A stretch of DNA of 64,000 nucleotides from Phreatobacter oligotrophus (GCF_003046185.1 NZ_PZZL01000010.1:120944-184943), one strand, 5' to 3'. Shown: positions 11,401-20,071, numbered from the stretch's first letter. Numbers and translations: made by a program. The notes: a model not told the origin generated them from the letters alone.

Positions 11401-13863
11401 TGGCGGCAACTTCACCGGCTGCAACCGAACAGTGGCACGCCTGTGCCAATCACGATCGATTTCCCTTGGGGACGCCAGACCTTCTGGGGCGGTGCACGCG
11501 AATATCTCTGGAGCCGCGGGCTGTGGGCCCCGAAGCCGCTTGCGTCGGCCTACCTCGCGCTCGACAAGTGGGCGCTCGACCAAGTCGATGCTGGGGCCGA
11601 TGGTGATGCGCTGATCGAGCGGATCGTCGGCGGCAACCAATCGATTGCCGCGCTCGGGATCGCACTACACGTGGCGCTCGCGAAACCGGTGATCACGCGA
11701 GTTGGTGAGGCGCTTGTCACCACGCAGCGGCTCTGGCAGGCGGATATCGAACGTTACGTCAAAGAGGCAGAGATCCGGTCATCTAGCCAGATAGGATTCT
11801 ATCGTGAGCATCACCGCAAAGATGCCGTAGCGGTCGAGGCGTTGAATACGCGTGCCGTCCGTTCGGAAGAAATCCGAAATCTCGTTACGCTGCACGTTCT
11901 CCAGACAGACCCGGAGGCCGCTAAACGTGTTCGGTATGCGATCCTCGCCTTTGCGGACTCACCGGACTTCGAGCTTGAGGAAGCGAAGAGCCACCCGGGC
12001 GCGCGCGCCCGTGCAGTGGAGCAGGCGCGCACCTTCGCCGCCTGGGGTGATCTAGCTCACTACCGATTGGTGGACTTTCCAGAGCAACCCGAGCAACGGG
12101 CGATCCTCATGGTCAATCCGATCGTGGAGGAGCCTAGCGTCCGGGAGCGGCTGGAGGAGGGGCAGGAACATTTACGGACCTTCGCCCTTTTCCACTGGGC
12201 CGAACAGTCCTTCAAGGATGGGCGGATCGCCGACGCTATGAGTCTGCAGCAAGGCGTGGCGAGTGCCCGCTCCTTCGACGACGGGACGATATTCCAGCCG
12301 ACCTCGGACGACGACCTGATTTCCATGCGGCGGGGTGCAGTGGCCGGCGCTGCAGCGGTCGTCGTGGCGTTCGCACCAGACGATGCGGAAGCCGAATGGG
12401 CGCGGGGCGTGCTGGCGCGAGCCGCCGATTGCCCGGAAGAGGGTGGCCCACTCTGGTCGGCGGTCGGCATCGTCAGCTGGCACCACGTCATCTTCGTTGC
12501 GCGTGCCGCAGCAGCTGATCTACGCCGCGATCCCGCATCCAAGCGGCATGCGACCGAGCTCCTCTCCACTCTCGTGCATCCACTCGACAACGTCGGATTG
12601 GAGACCTCCGGCCTATTGGCCTCGCTGTGGGACGTAGCACCGCGCGTGTGCTGGGTGGGCTTGGGGCTCGCGCTCGACCTCTGCATCGTCGCGTCCGGCG
12701 AGATCGGCCCCAACTCGATGCACGATCCCAATGCAGGCGGCGAAGCGCGGAAACGCAAATTGGACGCGGCGCTCGCGAGGCTTGAACTGGCTCCAAATTC
12801 GCTTCCAATACCACCGGCGCCTTGGGTGGCCACGACAGCAGCTGACCGTCGCCGTGTTGATCGGCTAACTGAGGACAACAACGCCAGTGAGACTTCGCCC
12901 CACTGGCGTGCCGCGGACGGTTGGTGGCGGTCAGATCGTGCAGGAGAGATTCTGGTCAAGCAACCGGTGCAGGCCATCCTCGCCGCTGGCTTCGAGGACA
13001 TGTTCATCCCTTTCTGCGAAGCGATGCTCGCGTGGACGATCGAGCGGCAGGCGCCAGTGTGGGCACGGGGCTCCCGCGAGATTGAGAGGCCCGACATATT
13101 CGAGTGGACGCACAAGTTCGCGGACGTGTTAGGGGCGCTTGTCGGCCTGATTGCTCCCGAAAGGGCGGAGACAAGCTTCATCTCGCCGATCTGCGGAATT
13201 GAAGAGGAGGATACCTGCTTCGACCTGCTCGCCCCGCTGGTCATCATGTTCATCTGCCAGCATGTCCTAGATAGCCCCGAAGTGGCGCAGGTGACCCCTG
13301 TCGTACTTGATCGCTCGCTCAACCGCCTGCTGGACGCGCCGACATTTCGGCAGACGGCATACCGCGCCGGCGAGATGCACGGCTTCTCAATGCCGCGACT
13401 CGCCCAATGGTTAATGTTTGTTGGCGTAGAAAAAGCGTCGCTCGCCCATCGCTTTTCAAACGGTGACTGGTCCGAGATCGCGCTAATCTTGCCTACGGTG
13501 GACCGGTTCGTGCGCACTGCCGGATGGGTGCCGACAGTAATGGAAGACTTCCTGACTCTGGCCGAACGCTCCCGTAAGCACTTCCCCGCTGACGCGTTCG
13601 CAGATGCCGTCCTCGCTGCACTCTCCGCCAAGGATGATCCGGGAGCGCGGTGGCGCGGCACAATGATAGCCGCAAGAATCGCTTCACGCGTCCAAGATAT
13701 CGCCGACCGCACGTCTCCGCTGCCGCTCGCGCTTGGTCAGAAGCTCCTGCGCATCCTAGATGTTTTAGTCGATCAAGGTGATAGGCGCAGCGCAGCGCTG
13801 CAGATAAGTCCAGCCTTCCGTGACCTTCGGGTCATCGAGGTAGGCAGGTCACCATCTTTGTAA
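8464..13863 (+). CDS. giant STAND NTPase with N-terminal nuclease-like domain (Avs-like)
   Basis: 1799-aa protein. Residues 1-110 resemble the Cap4/DUF4297 PD-(D/E)XK domain: acidic residues D56/D57 in LDDLIVDGE and QVK at 75-77 fit the D...QxK arrangement. A STAND/P-loop NTPase core follows, with Walker A GLPGSGKS at 316-323, Walker B TLFIDGLDRID at about 380-390 and an LRDSG arginine segment shortly after. From about residue 600 to the end it is a long alpha-helical repeat-like region, expected to be the sensor. Size and order match Avs (AVAST) phage-sensing NLR-like proteins, which bind phage terminase or portal and then cleave DNA. It is a single-gene unit. The 3' end touches an IS remnant, so the last residues may be non-native. 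The Avs subtype is not assigned. Confidence 0.75.
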   Translation: MTQSPELAGGAGFTYADQVATRYLAALLLGSGAPGLAERKVFRVALEQRDAGEPLDDLIVDGEAPDGSLARLSLQVKREITISAAPTNEDFRAIIRDSWATMNKPDFREGVDRVGAAVGPSTAVGKWRDLVALAEFAAASATPVDFAVRFTSSGSASTDHRAVLCDLQKITAELGRSATVEAMHALLRHFVLIRFDTLHEGAADDPNTIAMIEQALAPGHAGQAVALAERLRGLARRGAGAARSWDRGALRLDVSPWFRLATDRWLAADLEVLMVEVRLATASILDRIGNATLDRANLRTKVATALADRQLVTLRGLPGSGKSVLLRREVEAALARGPALLLKADRLTGGSWAQYANALGLVQRDPIPLLREITTVGTPTLFIDGLDRIDRAQRGIVMDLLAALETQPEFSNWRVLATLRDSGVEPVRTWLPRMFDGGRMSSIDVGALDDAEADELAVARPGLRPLLFGPDPVRTLVRRPFFAKVLDGPGSGTGDTPRSEIDLMGRWWSRGGFDAEGGQARVRQRALLKLVRLRALQPDAPVTLDALEAALLPPIEDLVKDGVLEDAGDGHFVRFAHDIFFEWSFAQALMGAGARWLDELKAAGEPPVIGRSVDLRAQAMFVSDPDGWRATLSTLSDRSLRSQWHRVWLLAPLNHPDFQARATDFDTAVTGEGYDVLRLAMVWFQAQHTLPNPMFMDGSAVDIADRDVRLRAADLLGWPDDFRLWMRFLHYLDGRLEAMPHRHLPHLLTLFEVWQNALADTPNALSMMIVRRAGSWLHELERRRERMGRFRRRDEEEEVPDPWGEVEGTDEFESAIRRLLLRAGRAEPGRVSAYLSQFGPERPASSKVFEDIMAFAPLLSQTHPDGLADFALDHFRRELPEDHRRRMMEKDQRQAAYREELRKRPKDSLGRLEQMSLSSPHFGYSGPDRMDWQSLSLERDPTSYFPASPLHQPFQALFENAPDEALRLVRSMSNHAVEAWRQLHRLQPNSGTPVPITIDFPWGRQTFWGGAREYLWSRGLWAPKPLASAYLALDKWALDQVDAGADGDALIERIVGGNQSIAALGIALHVALAKPVITRVGEALVTTQRLWQADIERYVKEAEIRSSSQIGFYREHHRKDAVAVEALNTRAVRSEEIRNLVTLHVLQTDPEAAKRVRYAILAFADSPDFELEEAKSHPGARARAVEQARTFAAWGDLAHYRLVDFPEQPEQRAILMVNPIVEEPSVRERLEEGQEHLRTFALFHWAEQSFKDGRIADAMSLQQGVASARSFDDGTIFQPTSDDDLISMRRGAVAGAAAVVVAFAPDDAEAEWARGVLARAADCPEEGGPLWSAVGIVSWHHVIFVARAAAADLRRDPASKRHATELLSTLVHPLDNVGLETSGLLASLWDVAPRVCWVGLGLALDLCIVASGEIGPNSMHDPNAGGEARKRKLDAALARLELAPNSLPIPPAPWVATTAADRRRVDRLTEDNNASETSPHWRAADGWWRSDRAGEILVKQPVQAILAAGFEDMFIPFCEAMLAWTIERQAPVWARGSREIERPDIFEWTHKFADVLGALVGLIAPERAETSFISPICGIEEEDTCFDLLAPLVIMFICQHVLDSPEVAQVTPVVLDRSLNRLLDAPTFRQTAYRAGEMHGFSMPRLAQWLMFVGVEKASLAHRFSNGDWSEIALILPTVDRFVRTAGWVPTVMEDFLTLAERSRKHFPADAFADAVLAALSAKDDPGARWRGTMIAARIASRVQDIADRTSPLPLALGQKLLRILDVLVDQGDRRSAALQISPAFRDLRVIEVGRSPSL

Positions 13864-13884
13864 GTTGACCAACTTTGTCCCCAA

Positions 13885-14035
13885 ACTGACCCATTCTCGG
13901 GTGAGAGTTCTCCGTGCCATTTTCCGTGGGCTGGGAGAGGAGCGGAGAACGATGAACGCGAGCAAGTTTTCGGGTAGGCAGAAGACGTTCGTTCTTCATC
14001 AAGTTGGAGCGTCCTTTGTGTTTTCGAACATTTGA
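13885..14035 (+). mobile_element. IS3-family remnant: left end and first codons of orfA
   Basis: The 5' end and orfA start resemble the intact IS at 50152. GCTGGGAG...CGATGAACGCGAGCAAG here parallels GCTGGGAGG...CGATGAAGGCGAGCAAG there. The frame from ATG 13952 reads MNASKFSGRQKTFVLHQ, like MKASKFSEAQKAFILKQ of the intact copy, then departs and stops at 14033-14035. The rest of the element is gone. Confidence 0.7.
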
Positions 14036-14120
14036 ATGTCCGGTATCGGGTGCTCGACTCGCGTCAACGAGCGACCGCAATGGGGCGCGAAGCTGCCGAT
14101 GATTTGTGGTAGCCGGGAAC

Positions 14121-14849
14121 ATGCCGTTCCAACCGTTTCTCGAACTCGCCGATACCCATCCCGCGCTGGCGCATTCGCCAATGCTCCGGGGTCTCACGCG
14201 CACGTTCGCCTACATCGCGGAGAATGGTCCGATCGGACTGACGCCATCCGGAGCCTTCAAGCGCGTTTTCGTTCAGTGGGCGGCCGAGGCATTTGATTGG
14301 CCAGGACACGGGCCAGCAGACCTCTACGCCGTCAACAAGGTCCTGAACGAGTGGGATTTCTTCCGGCTCGCCGAGCTTCACGACCTCATGCTGGCGCTCA
14401 CGATCGGTCGGCATTTCAAGGGTGAGTTCCGACTGACGCCGTTCGGCAAGACCTTCGTTGGACAGCCGGGTCGCTTGTTCGGGCTTGTCGCGCCATTCTA
14501 CCTGTTCCGTGTGGATCATGCCCGCAATTCGCGGCTGAACGAGGAGCGGCTTCTCGGCAGCTGGGAGATCTTCCTCAACGTAGTCAATGTCGAGGCCGAG
14601 GGCGGGATTACAGCCGAGCGGCTGCGCGAGGTGCTTTATGGGCCACCGGAGCCTGGCCCACGCTACGATCGGATCGCAGGTCAACTCTATATCGAGGTCC
14701 TGCGCCCGATGTGCTGGCTCGGACTGCTTCAGATTGTCGGCGAAGAGCGCATGGCGTCTCGCGACAATGTCTATGCCAAGACCCCGCTCTGGCATGCCGC
14801 CTTGCGGCTGGATACTGATGCCTCGTTGCGCACCATCGTAAAGCATTGA
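14121..14849 (+). CDS. conserved hypothetical protein (242 aa)
   Basis: I do not recognise a named domain. The product is about 242 aa from ATG 14121 (a GTG at 14106 is also in frame) and looks mostly alpha-helical, with an aromatic-rich centre (FKRVFVQWAAEAFDWPG, VLNEWDFFRL). I recall closely similar hypotheticals in other alphaproteobacteria, which argues that it is real. It ends 41 bp before an HNH endonuclease gene on the same strand, so co-transcription is likely and a role in the same restriction cassette is possible. Just upstream is an IS remnant, so its original promoter may have been replaced. Confidence 0.6.
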   Translation: MPFQPFLELADTHPALAHSPMLRGLTRTFAYIAENGPIGLTPSGAFKRVFVQWAAEAFDWPGHGPADLYAVNKVLNEWDFFRLAELHDLMLALTIGRHFKGEFRLTPFGKTFVGQPGRLFGLVAPFYLFRVDHARNSRLNEERLLGSWEIFLNVVNVEAEGGITAERLREVLYGPPEPGPRYDRIAGQLYIEVLRPMCWLGLLQIVGEERMASRDNVYAKTPLWHAALRLDTDASLRTIVKH

Positions 14850-14890
14850 ACGGTCTGGCGACGGTGGTGTTGCTGAATTAGGCTGGCGCG

Positions 14891-15790
14891 ATGGCTCATT
14901 GCGTTTTCATGCACCGATCGGACTCGATCTACGACGACAGTCCGGCGGTCCAGTATCAGTTTCCGAAACAGTATCTCGGCCGCGCCGATCCCAGCATCGG
15001 CGACTGGATCCTCTATCTCGAGCCCACCAAGGTCCGTGGGTCGCGCGGCTACTTTGCCATCGCCCGCGTGCAGCGGATCATCCCGGATCCGAAGGCGCTG
15101 GGGATGTTCCTCGCGCTGATCGAGCCGAACTCCTATCTCGACTTCGCCAACCCGGTTCCGTTCAACGATGCCGACGGCCCGATCGAGCGCGGCCTCCTGA
15201 ATGATGAAGGCAAGTTATCGGGGCGCGCCCAATCAGCAGTGCGCCCGATCTCGGATGCCGACTTCTATCGCATCGTCGATCGTGGTCTCGATGATCGCAC
15301 CCCGCTCCTGCCGCGGGAGGGCGTGCTCGGAGAGCTGTCCGGTTTCGAAGAAGGCCAAGCGCCTTATGTTTTCAAGCAAGAGCGGGATCGCGTGCTCCAG
15401 CTGACGTCGCGGGCCGTCCGGGATCGCGTCTTTCGGCGGATCGTGCTCCGGGCCTATGACGAGCGCTGCGCCGTGACCGGCCTCAAGTTGATCAACGGCG
15501 GCGGGCGGGCCGAGGTGAACGCCGCCCATATCCGGCCGGTCGAAGCGAACGGTCCGGATACGGTCCATAACGGGCTGGCACTCTCAGGAACGGCCCACTG
15601 GATGTTTGACCGAGGCCTGATCAGCCTCGGCGATGATCTTGAGATCCTGATTTCCCGCCAGGCAAACGATCCTGATGGCGTTCGCGCCTTCATCAACCGC
15701 TCCGGCTTCGCCGTGCCGCCGGTCAATCTGAAGGACCGGCCCCATCCGCAGTTTCTGGCGTGGCACCGCGAGTACCGCTTCAAACACTGA
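14891..15790 (+). CDS. HNH endonuclease with N-terminal PUA/EVE-like region
   Basis: 299-aa predicted restriction endonuclease (COG3440-like). The C-terminal HNH domain is clear: CAVTGLKL at the start, then NAAHIRPVEANG, HNGLALSGTAHWMFDRGLIS, giving the H-N-H residues. The N-terminal 100 residues (GDWILYLEPTKVRGSRGYFAIARV) look like a PUA/EVE-type beta barrel, a fold used to read modified bases. Together these suggest a modification-dependent nuclease, but the domain call at the N-terminus is by eye. It faces a second HNH gene tail to tail with 5 bp between the stops. Confidence 0.75.
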   Translation: MAHCVFMHRSDSIYDDSPAVQYQFPKQYLGRADPSIGDWILYLEPTKVRGSRGYFAIARVQRIIPDPKALGMFLALIEPNSYLDFANPVPFNDADGPIERGLLNDEGKLSGRAQSAVRPISDADFYRIVDRGLDDRTPLLPREGVLGELSGFEEGQAPYVFKQERDRVLQLTSRAVRDRVFRRIVLRAYDERCAVTGLKLINGGGRAEVNAAHIRPVEANGPDTVHNGLALSGTAHWMFDRGLISLGDDLEILISRQANDPDGVRAFINRSGFAVPPVNLKDRPHPQFLAWHREYRFKH

Positions 15791-15795
15791 GCCGG

Positions 15796-16716
15796 TCAGG
15801 CACGGAACGTTTCGTCGTTGTGCCATCGCAGAGCTGAGCGATCGGGTTGCAGCCGCGGATTGTCCGGCACCGCGATCGTCTGACCGTGCAATTCGTAATA
15901 TTGGCGGCCGTTCGAGAACTCCTCGCGGATCCGCGGGCTCACCTCGAAGCGCAACTCCGGCGTGATCGTGACATAGCCCGCATCGAACAGGCTATGGATG
16001 TCCCGTCGCATGAGCACGCCGTTGGAAGCCTCATGCGTGCCTCCATCGGCGAAGGGGCGGATGTGGGCTGCATCCAAAGCTGGAAGGGTCTTCTCGCCTG
16101 AGATCGCACATTTGCGGTGATAGCTGTCGGTAACGAGGATGCGGAAGGCGCCCTGGCCAAGGCGCGGTCTGACGAGCGTTGGTTCGCCATAGCGTGCCTG
16201 CTCTTCAGCAAAGCCAGTGTGGGCATGCGCCGCCATGCCGCTCTGAACAGCTTCCCAGAGGCGCAAGCCATCTGGTTCGCTGGTCGAGTACCCCTTGAAC
16301 GAAACGATGTTGGGCGCCCAGCTCTCAGGGACAGGAATCCAACGTGACTCCGGCAGGAAGAATGGTTGCGTCAGGATTCGGCATCCGATCGTGAAATCGC
16401 TGCGATCGGCGGGATCCGCCTTGCGGTACTTCGCGATACGGGTCCGCATCTGACCAAGGCTTGACGCGCCATTGGCCTCGCCGAAGGCTTCCCAAGCCAG
16501 CGAACAGGGAAGCGCATTGGCGTAGGCGAAAACGCCGCCACCCACGATCATGTTGCGGGGCGCATGGAGCTTGAACAGGAAGAGTTCGCCGGGCTCCAGT
16601 GCCTTGAAGTTCGCCGCTGCAGGCGCCCAGAAATTGACCTCGGCAAGATCAGGCTTACGGCGCAGGTGTTCGAACCAGTCGCCATCCGTCACCGCTACGA
16701 TCAGTTTGACCGACAT
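15796..16716 (-). CDS. HNH endonuclease, second copy type, PUA/EVE-like N-terminus
   Basis: 306-aa HNH endonuclease of a widespread predicted-restriction family. The N-terminal domain includes VNFWAPA, GELFLFKLHAPRNMIVGGG and TQPFFLPESRWIPVP, consistent with an EVE/PUA-like barrel. The C-terminal HNH reads CAISGEKTLPALDAAHIRPF...NGVLMRRDIHSLFDAGYV. The start at 16716 is supported by GGAGGT about 5 bp upstream; the frame is open to 17064 but overlaps the recombinase gene, so a longer start is unlikely. It is similar in plan, not in close sequence, to the HNH protein at 14891. Confidence 0.82.
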   Translation of the reverse strand: MSVKLIVAVTDGDWFEHLRRKPDLAEVNFWAPAAANFKALEPGELFLFKLHAPRNMIVGGGVFAYANALPCSLAWEAFGEANGASSLGQMRTRIAKYRKADPADRSDFTIGCRILTQPFFLPESRWIPVPESWAPNIVSFKGYSTSEPDGLRLWEAVQSGMAAHAHTGFAEEQARYGEPTLVRPRLGQGAFRILVTDSYHRKCAISGEKTLPALDAAHIRPFADGGTHEASNGVLMRRDIHSLFDAGYVTITPELRFEVSPRIREEFSNGRQYYELHGQTIAVPDNPRLQPDRSALRWHNDETFRA

Positions 16717-16817
16717 TCGCACCTCCGATTCCGGCAGAGTACCGTTGATCAGAAAGCCGGGACAATCGCCGCGCGATCCACAAAGACCAGCGGCGATTGG
16801 CATCGTGTTGCGCGTTG

Positions 16818-18485
16818 TCAGATAGCGAGCGACGTCGTCATCCCGACGTATCGCCGCTGCTCGGCCCAGTTCGCCGGCAGATTGGCGGAGAGATCGGAGA
16901 CGGTGGTGTCGACCTTGAGCCGCTCGTCGATGATGGCCTCGATGATGTCCGGGGCGAGGAAGGCGAGGTTGAGGAGCGTGCGGATGTTGCGCGGGCTCTT
17001 TTGTTCCTGCGTGGCGATGGCATCGATATCGGCGAAAGCGCCGCTTACAAGCCCCGCATGCCATTGGCGGGCGCGGTGGATGGCGACGACGAGGCGAAGC
17101 TGGTTTTGCCGTTGGCTAGCGTCAGACAGTTCTTTCGCCGTGTGAACCTCCCGCTGGGGTTTGAGAACCTTTGGCGACCAGGGCACGGTTATCTCGATGC
17201 CGTTGGCCCGTTCGTCGCAAGCGCCGTCGGCCGCCGCTTCGCGCACCGTCACGACGAGCTTTTCAGCGTGTACCGTGGCCCGGTCGAGATGCACATCGAC
17301 AAGGTCGATCGCGTTCGGGTCCTGATCGACGATAGCGGCGTCGTTAGGAGAGGCATCGCCGCCGCCAAACTGCCGCTGGATGGCGTCGACTACCAGACGC
17401 TCGATGTCCGGCGCGGGAACGCGCGCCCGAGTTCCGGCCTCGTGCGTTCTGCCTTCACAGAGCGCGCGGGAGATGTAGTAGCGGTAGCGGATGCCATTTT
17501 TCTTGGCGTGGACCGGCGTCATGCGGTTGCCGGTAGAATCGAAGATCTTGCCCGTCAGCAATCCACCCTTGGCCGCGCGCAGACGACGCTTGGCGTTGAG
17601 TTGCAGGGTCAGCCTGTCCTGGACGGCCTTGAACAGGGCCGGCTCGATCAGGGCCTCATGCTCACCCGGGTTCCAACTGCCCTTGTGCGGCAGCTCGCCA
17701 AGATAGGTCCTGTTCCTCAAGAGGTGGGAGAGACCGCCGAGAGTGAAGTCGCGGTCGCCGTTGATGGCCCCGGTCGACTTGTATCTGAGCGCGGTGCGGA
17801 TGCCGCGGGCGCGCAGCTCCGGCACGAGGGCGTGCAATGAGCCGGTGTTGAGATAGAGCTGGAAAATCTGGCGCACACGCTCGGCCTCTTCCTCGTGGAT
17901 CAGAAGTTTCCGGTTCTCGACGCGGTAGCCGAGCGGCACGACGCCGCCCATCCAGATGCCCTTCTTCTTGGAGGCGGCGATCTTGTCGCGGACGCGCTCG
18001 GCCCCGACCTCGCGCTCGAACTGGGCGAATGAGAGCAGCACGTTGAGGGTCAGCCGCCCCATGCTGGTCGTGGTGTTGAAGCTCTGGGTGACGGAGACGA
18101 AAGAAACACCATGCGCGTCGAAGCGCTCGACGATCTTGGCGAAGTCGGCGAGCGAGCGGGTCAGGCGATCGACCTTGTAGACGACCACGACGTCGACCTT
18201 GCCGGCGTCGACTTCCGCCAAAAGCGCCTGCAGGCCCGGACGATCGGTGGTCCCGCCGGAATAGCCGCCATCGTCGAAGGCGGTCGGGACCAGCACCCAG
18301 CCTTCGTGGCGCTGCGAGGCGATATAGGCTTCGCAGGCCTCGCGCTGGGCATGGAGCGAATTGAAGTCCTGATCGAGGCCTTCGTCGGTCGATTTGCGGG
18401 TGTAGATCGCGCAGCGCTTAGTGGCGGGCGCGGATGGCGCGCGAGGCGCGCCTGCCTTCGCGGTGGTGGAGGCGGGCTTAGCCAT
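16818..18485 (-). CDS. large serine recombinase
   Basis: 555-aa site-specific recombinase. The resolvase/invertase N-terminal domain contains the catalytic serine in IYTRKSTDEG (S32), then DVVVVYKVDRLTRSLADF and a helix ending RDKIAASKKKG. The recombinase domain and a zinc-ribbon-like region (LLTGKIFDSTGNRM, RYRYYISRAL) follow, then a coiled C-terminal region. Start 18485 overlaps the DUF2924 stop by 8 bp. It is the only DNA recombinase besides IS transposases in the window and belongs to a cassette with DUF2924 and DUF3489 that I know from alphaproteobacterial phage-derived regions. Whether it mobilises the 42-kb segment is not shown. Confidence 0.9.
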   Translation of the reverse strand: MAKPASTTAKAGAPRAPSAPATKRCAIYTRKSTDEGLDQDFNSLHAQREACEAYIASQRHEGWVLVPTAFDDGGYSGGTTDRPGLQALLAEVDAGKVDVVVVYKVDRLTRSLADFAKIVERFDAHGVSFVSVTQSFNTTTSMGRLTLNVLLSFAQFEREVGAERVRDKIAASKKKGIWMGGVVPLGYRVENRKLLIHEEEAERVRQIFQLYLNTGSLHALVPELRARGIRTALRYKSTGAINGDRDFTLGGLSHLLRNRTYLGELPHKGSWNPGEHEALIEPALFKAVQDRLTLQLNAKRRLRAAKGGLLTGKIFDSTGNRMTPVHAKKNGIRYRYYISRALCEGRTHEAGTRARVPAPDIERLVVDAIQRQFGGGDASPNDAAIVDQDPNAIDLVDVHLDRATVHAEKLVVTVREAAADGACDERANGIEITVPWSPKVLKPQREVHTAKELSDASQRQNQLRLVVAIHRARQWHAGLVSGAFADIDAIATQEQKSPRNIRTLLNLAFLAPDIIEAIIDERLKVDTTVSDLSANLPANWAEQRRYVGMTTSLAI

Positions 18486-19044
18486 GCGCCGCCTCCCCGG
18501 GTTCATTGGTAACCGGAGGACGGGCGGGTCGAGCCGACCGCAGGTGATCGGCCGTGCGTCGCTTCGGTTGGCTGATCCCGAAGAAGGTCCAACCGTTCCA
18601 GCTTGTGCCGGTGATCTCCTTGGCGATGCCGGAGAGGCTCGTGAACACGATGCCGTTCCAGAGATAGCCGTCCGCGACGACCACGACTTCATGGAGCGCG
18701 CCCTGCCATTCGCGGACGAGGCGCGAGCCCGGCTTGATCTGCCGGCGTGAAAGACCGACCGGCCCGTTACCGTCCTTGGCGGTGGCGCGCGCGAGTTCCT
18801 CGGCCGCCTCCTTGGCCATGGTGGCGAGCCGCCGCGCCCAGACGGGCGAGAGCGCGCCATGCGCCTTCTCCTGCAGGAGATGCACAAGCGAGCGCGCCAG
18901 CAAATCGCCCTTGAGGCCACGGCCGGCCGGCTTGCCGGTCAGCCGTCGCCACTCGGTGCGAGCCTCCGGGGTCGCGAGATCGCGCATGCGCGCGATCTCC
19001 TCATCGAGCGTCCTGCCCGGCGGCAGTTGGTACATCCGGGCCAT
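18478..19044 (-). CDS. DUF2924 domain-containing protein
   Basis: 188-aa protein of the DUF2924 family, recognised by RGLKGDLLARSLVHLLQEK, PGSRLVREWQGALHEVVV, YLWNGIVFTSLSGIAKEITG and WNGWTFFG in order. The last motifs form a small beta-rich module that resembles a DNA-binding fold. Family function is unknown, but its genes almost always sit directly before a large serine recombinase, as here (8-bp overlap). A recombination accessory role is inferred. Confidence 0.88.
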   Translation of the reverse strand: MARMYQLPPGRTLDEEIARMRDLATPEARTEWRRLTGKPAGRGLKGDLLARSLVHLLQEKAHGALSPVWARRLATMAKEAAEELARATAKDGNGPVGLSRRQIKPGSRLVREWQGALHEVVVVADGYLWNGIVFTSLSGIAKEITGTSWNGWTFFGISQPKRRTADHLRSARPARPPVTNEPGEAAHG

Positions 19045-19046
19045 GA

Positions 19047-19955
19047 TCAGGCCGCCGCCGCGATCCTGGCGGCGTCTTGCGTGGTCGCGCTCACCGGCGT
19101 CTCGGTTATGCGGTAGATGCTGCCGCGTTGGTCCGTGCGGGCCTCCCGACCGAGCGTGTAGCCCTTGTGCCGAAGCCCGGTCAGCGCTGCACGCGTCGTG
19201 TGCGGAAGCCAGCCTAGTGCTACCGCGAGTTCGGCGATGCTGGCACCGTCCTCGCGCGAGAGCATGGCGATCAGCGTGCTCTGCTTGCTGCCTGGACGCG
19301 GGTGGCGCGGCCGGGGTTCCGGAGTGCCAGACTCCGCGGTCGGCTGTCGGTTGGGCCTCGCCCGCTCGACCCGGTCTTCGCCGCCGACGTGGTCTTCGTT
19401 GGGAATGACGCCGGCGGCGATCTCCCCTTCTGTCACGCCGGTCGACGCGTCTCCAGATTCCAGGCCGTCATCGATCCCGAGCACAGCGAACGCCTTGTCC
19501 GTGACGCGCAGCGTGATCGGCTCGCCGGTCTCGTCATCTTGCTGCCAGACCGGCTCGCCGCGTTTGGCGATTGTTTCTTCCGCGAGGCCGACTGCGATCA
19601 GGCTCGTGGCGAATGAGCCGATCGCTTCGTCTTCCAAGGACTCGGGGATAGCGATCGTCCGGTCATCGTGCTGGCAGGCCTTCGACAGCGCCACAAGTTG
19701 CTGGTCGGTGAGGTGCTCGGCGAGGAGCACGTTGTTGTTGGCCTTGGCGCGCACTACCGCTTTGGCCTGCTTCCCGGTCGCCGCAAGCGGGCTAGTCGAC
19801 GCAAGTGTAGCCGCGGGCGGCGGCGAAGGCTCCGTCACGCCCGAGGGCTCTGGGCTCTGCGCGCCGTTGCGATCGATGTCCGAAGCGGCATGGGGCGTTA
19901 GCGCGGACCGGGTCGGACGCGCTGCTTTGGCTTTGGTTTTCGTCGTGGTGGTCAT
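19047..19955 (-). CDS. DUF3489 domain-containing protein
   Basis: 302 aa from ATG 19955, chosen because GGAG lies just upstream and the product starts with a Thr/Lys-rich tail. The C-terminal 70 residues hold the DUF3489 winged-helix-like domain: KQSTLIAMLSREDGASIAEL...GWLPHTTRAALTGLRHKGY. A middle segment (about residues 85-150, DQQLVALSKACQ...TLRVTDKAFAVLGID) looks like a second small domain. It sits 2 bp before the DUF2924 gene in the recombinase operon and is probably a DNA-binding regulator or accessory factor. Confidence 0.82.
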   Translation of the reverse strand: MTTTTKTKAKAARPTRSALTPHAASDIDRNGAQSPEPSGVTEPSPPPAATLASTSPLAATGKQAKAVVRAKANNNVLLAEHLTDQQLVALSKACQHDDRTIAIPESLEDEAIGSFATSLIAVGLAEETIAKRGEPVWQQDDETGEPITLRVTDKAFAVLGIDDGLESGDASTGVTEGEIAAGVIPNEDHVGGEDRVERARPNRQPTAESGTPEPRPRHPRPGSKQSTLIAMLSREDGASIAELAVALGWLPHTTRAALTGLRHKGYTLGREARTDQRGSIYRITETPVSATTQDAARIAAAA

Positions 19956-20071
19956 GGTGATCTCCATCGTCGGGGACGCGCGGCGACCTGCCGCCGTCAC
20001 TGACGTCACCCCGCCGACGCTTGGCGCGCGCGGGGTCTTGGAGATCGCGGCGGGCGGGCGGCCCGCGTGGG

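Noticed and set aside
12060..13712. 550-aa minus-strand frame over the Avs-like gene
   Set aside because: Ser/Arg/Ala-rich shadow frame without recognisable motifs and without a promoter context.
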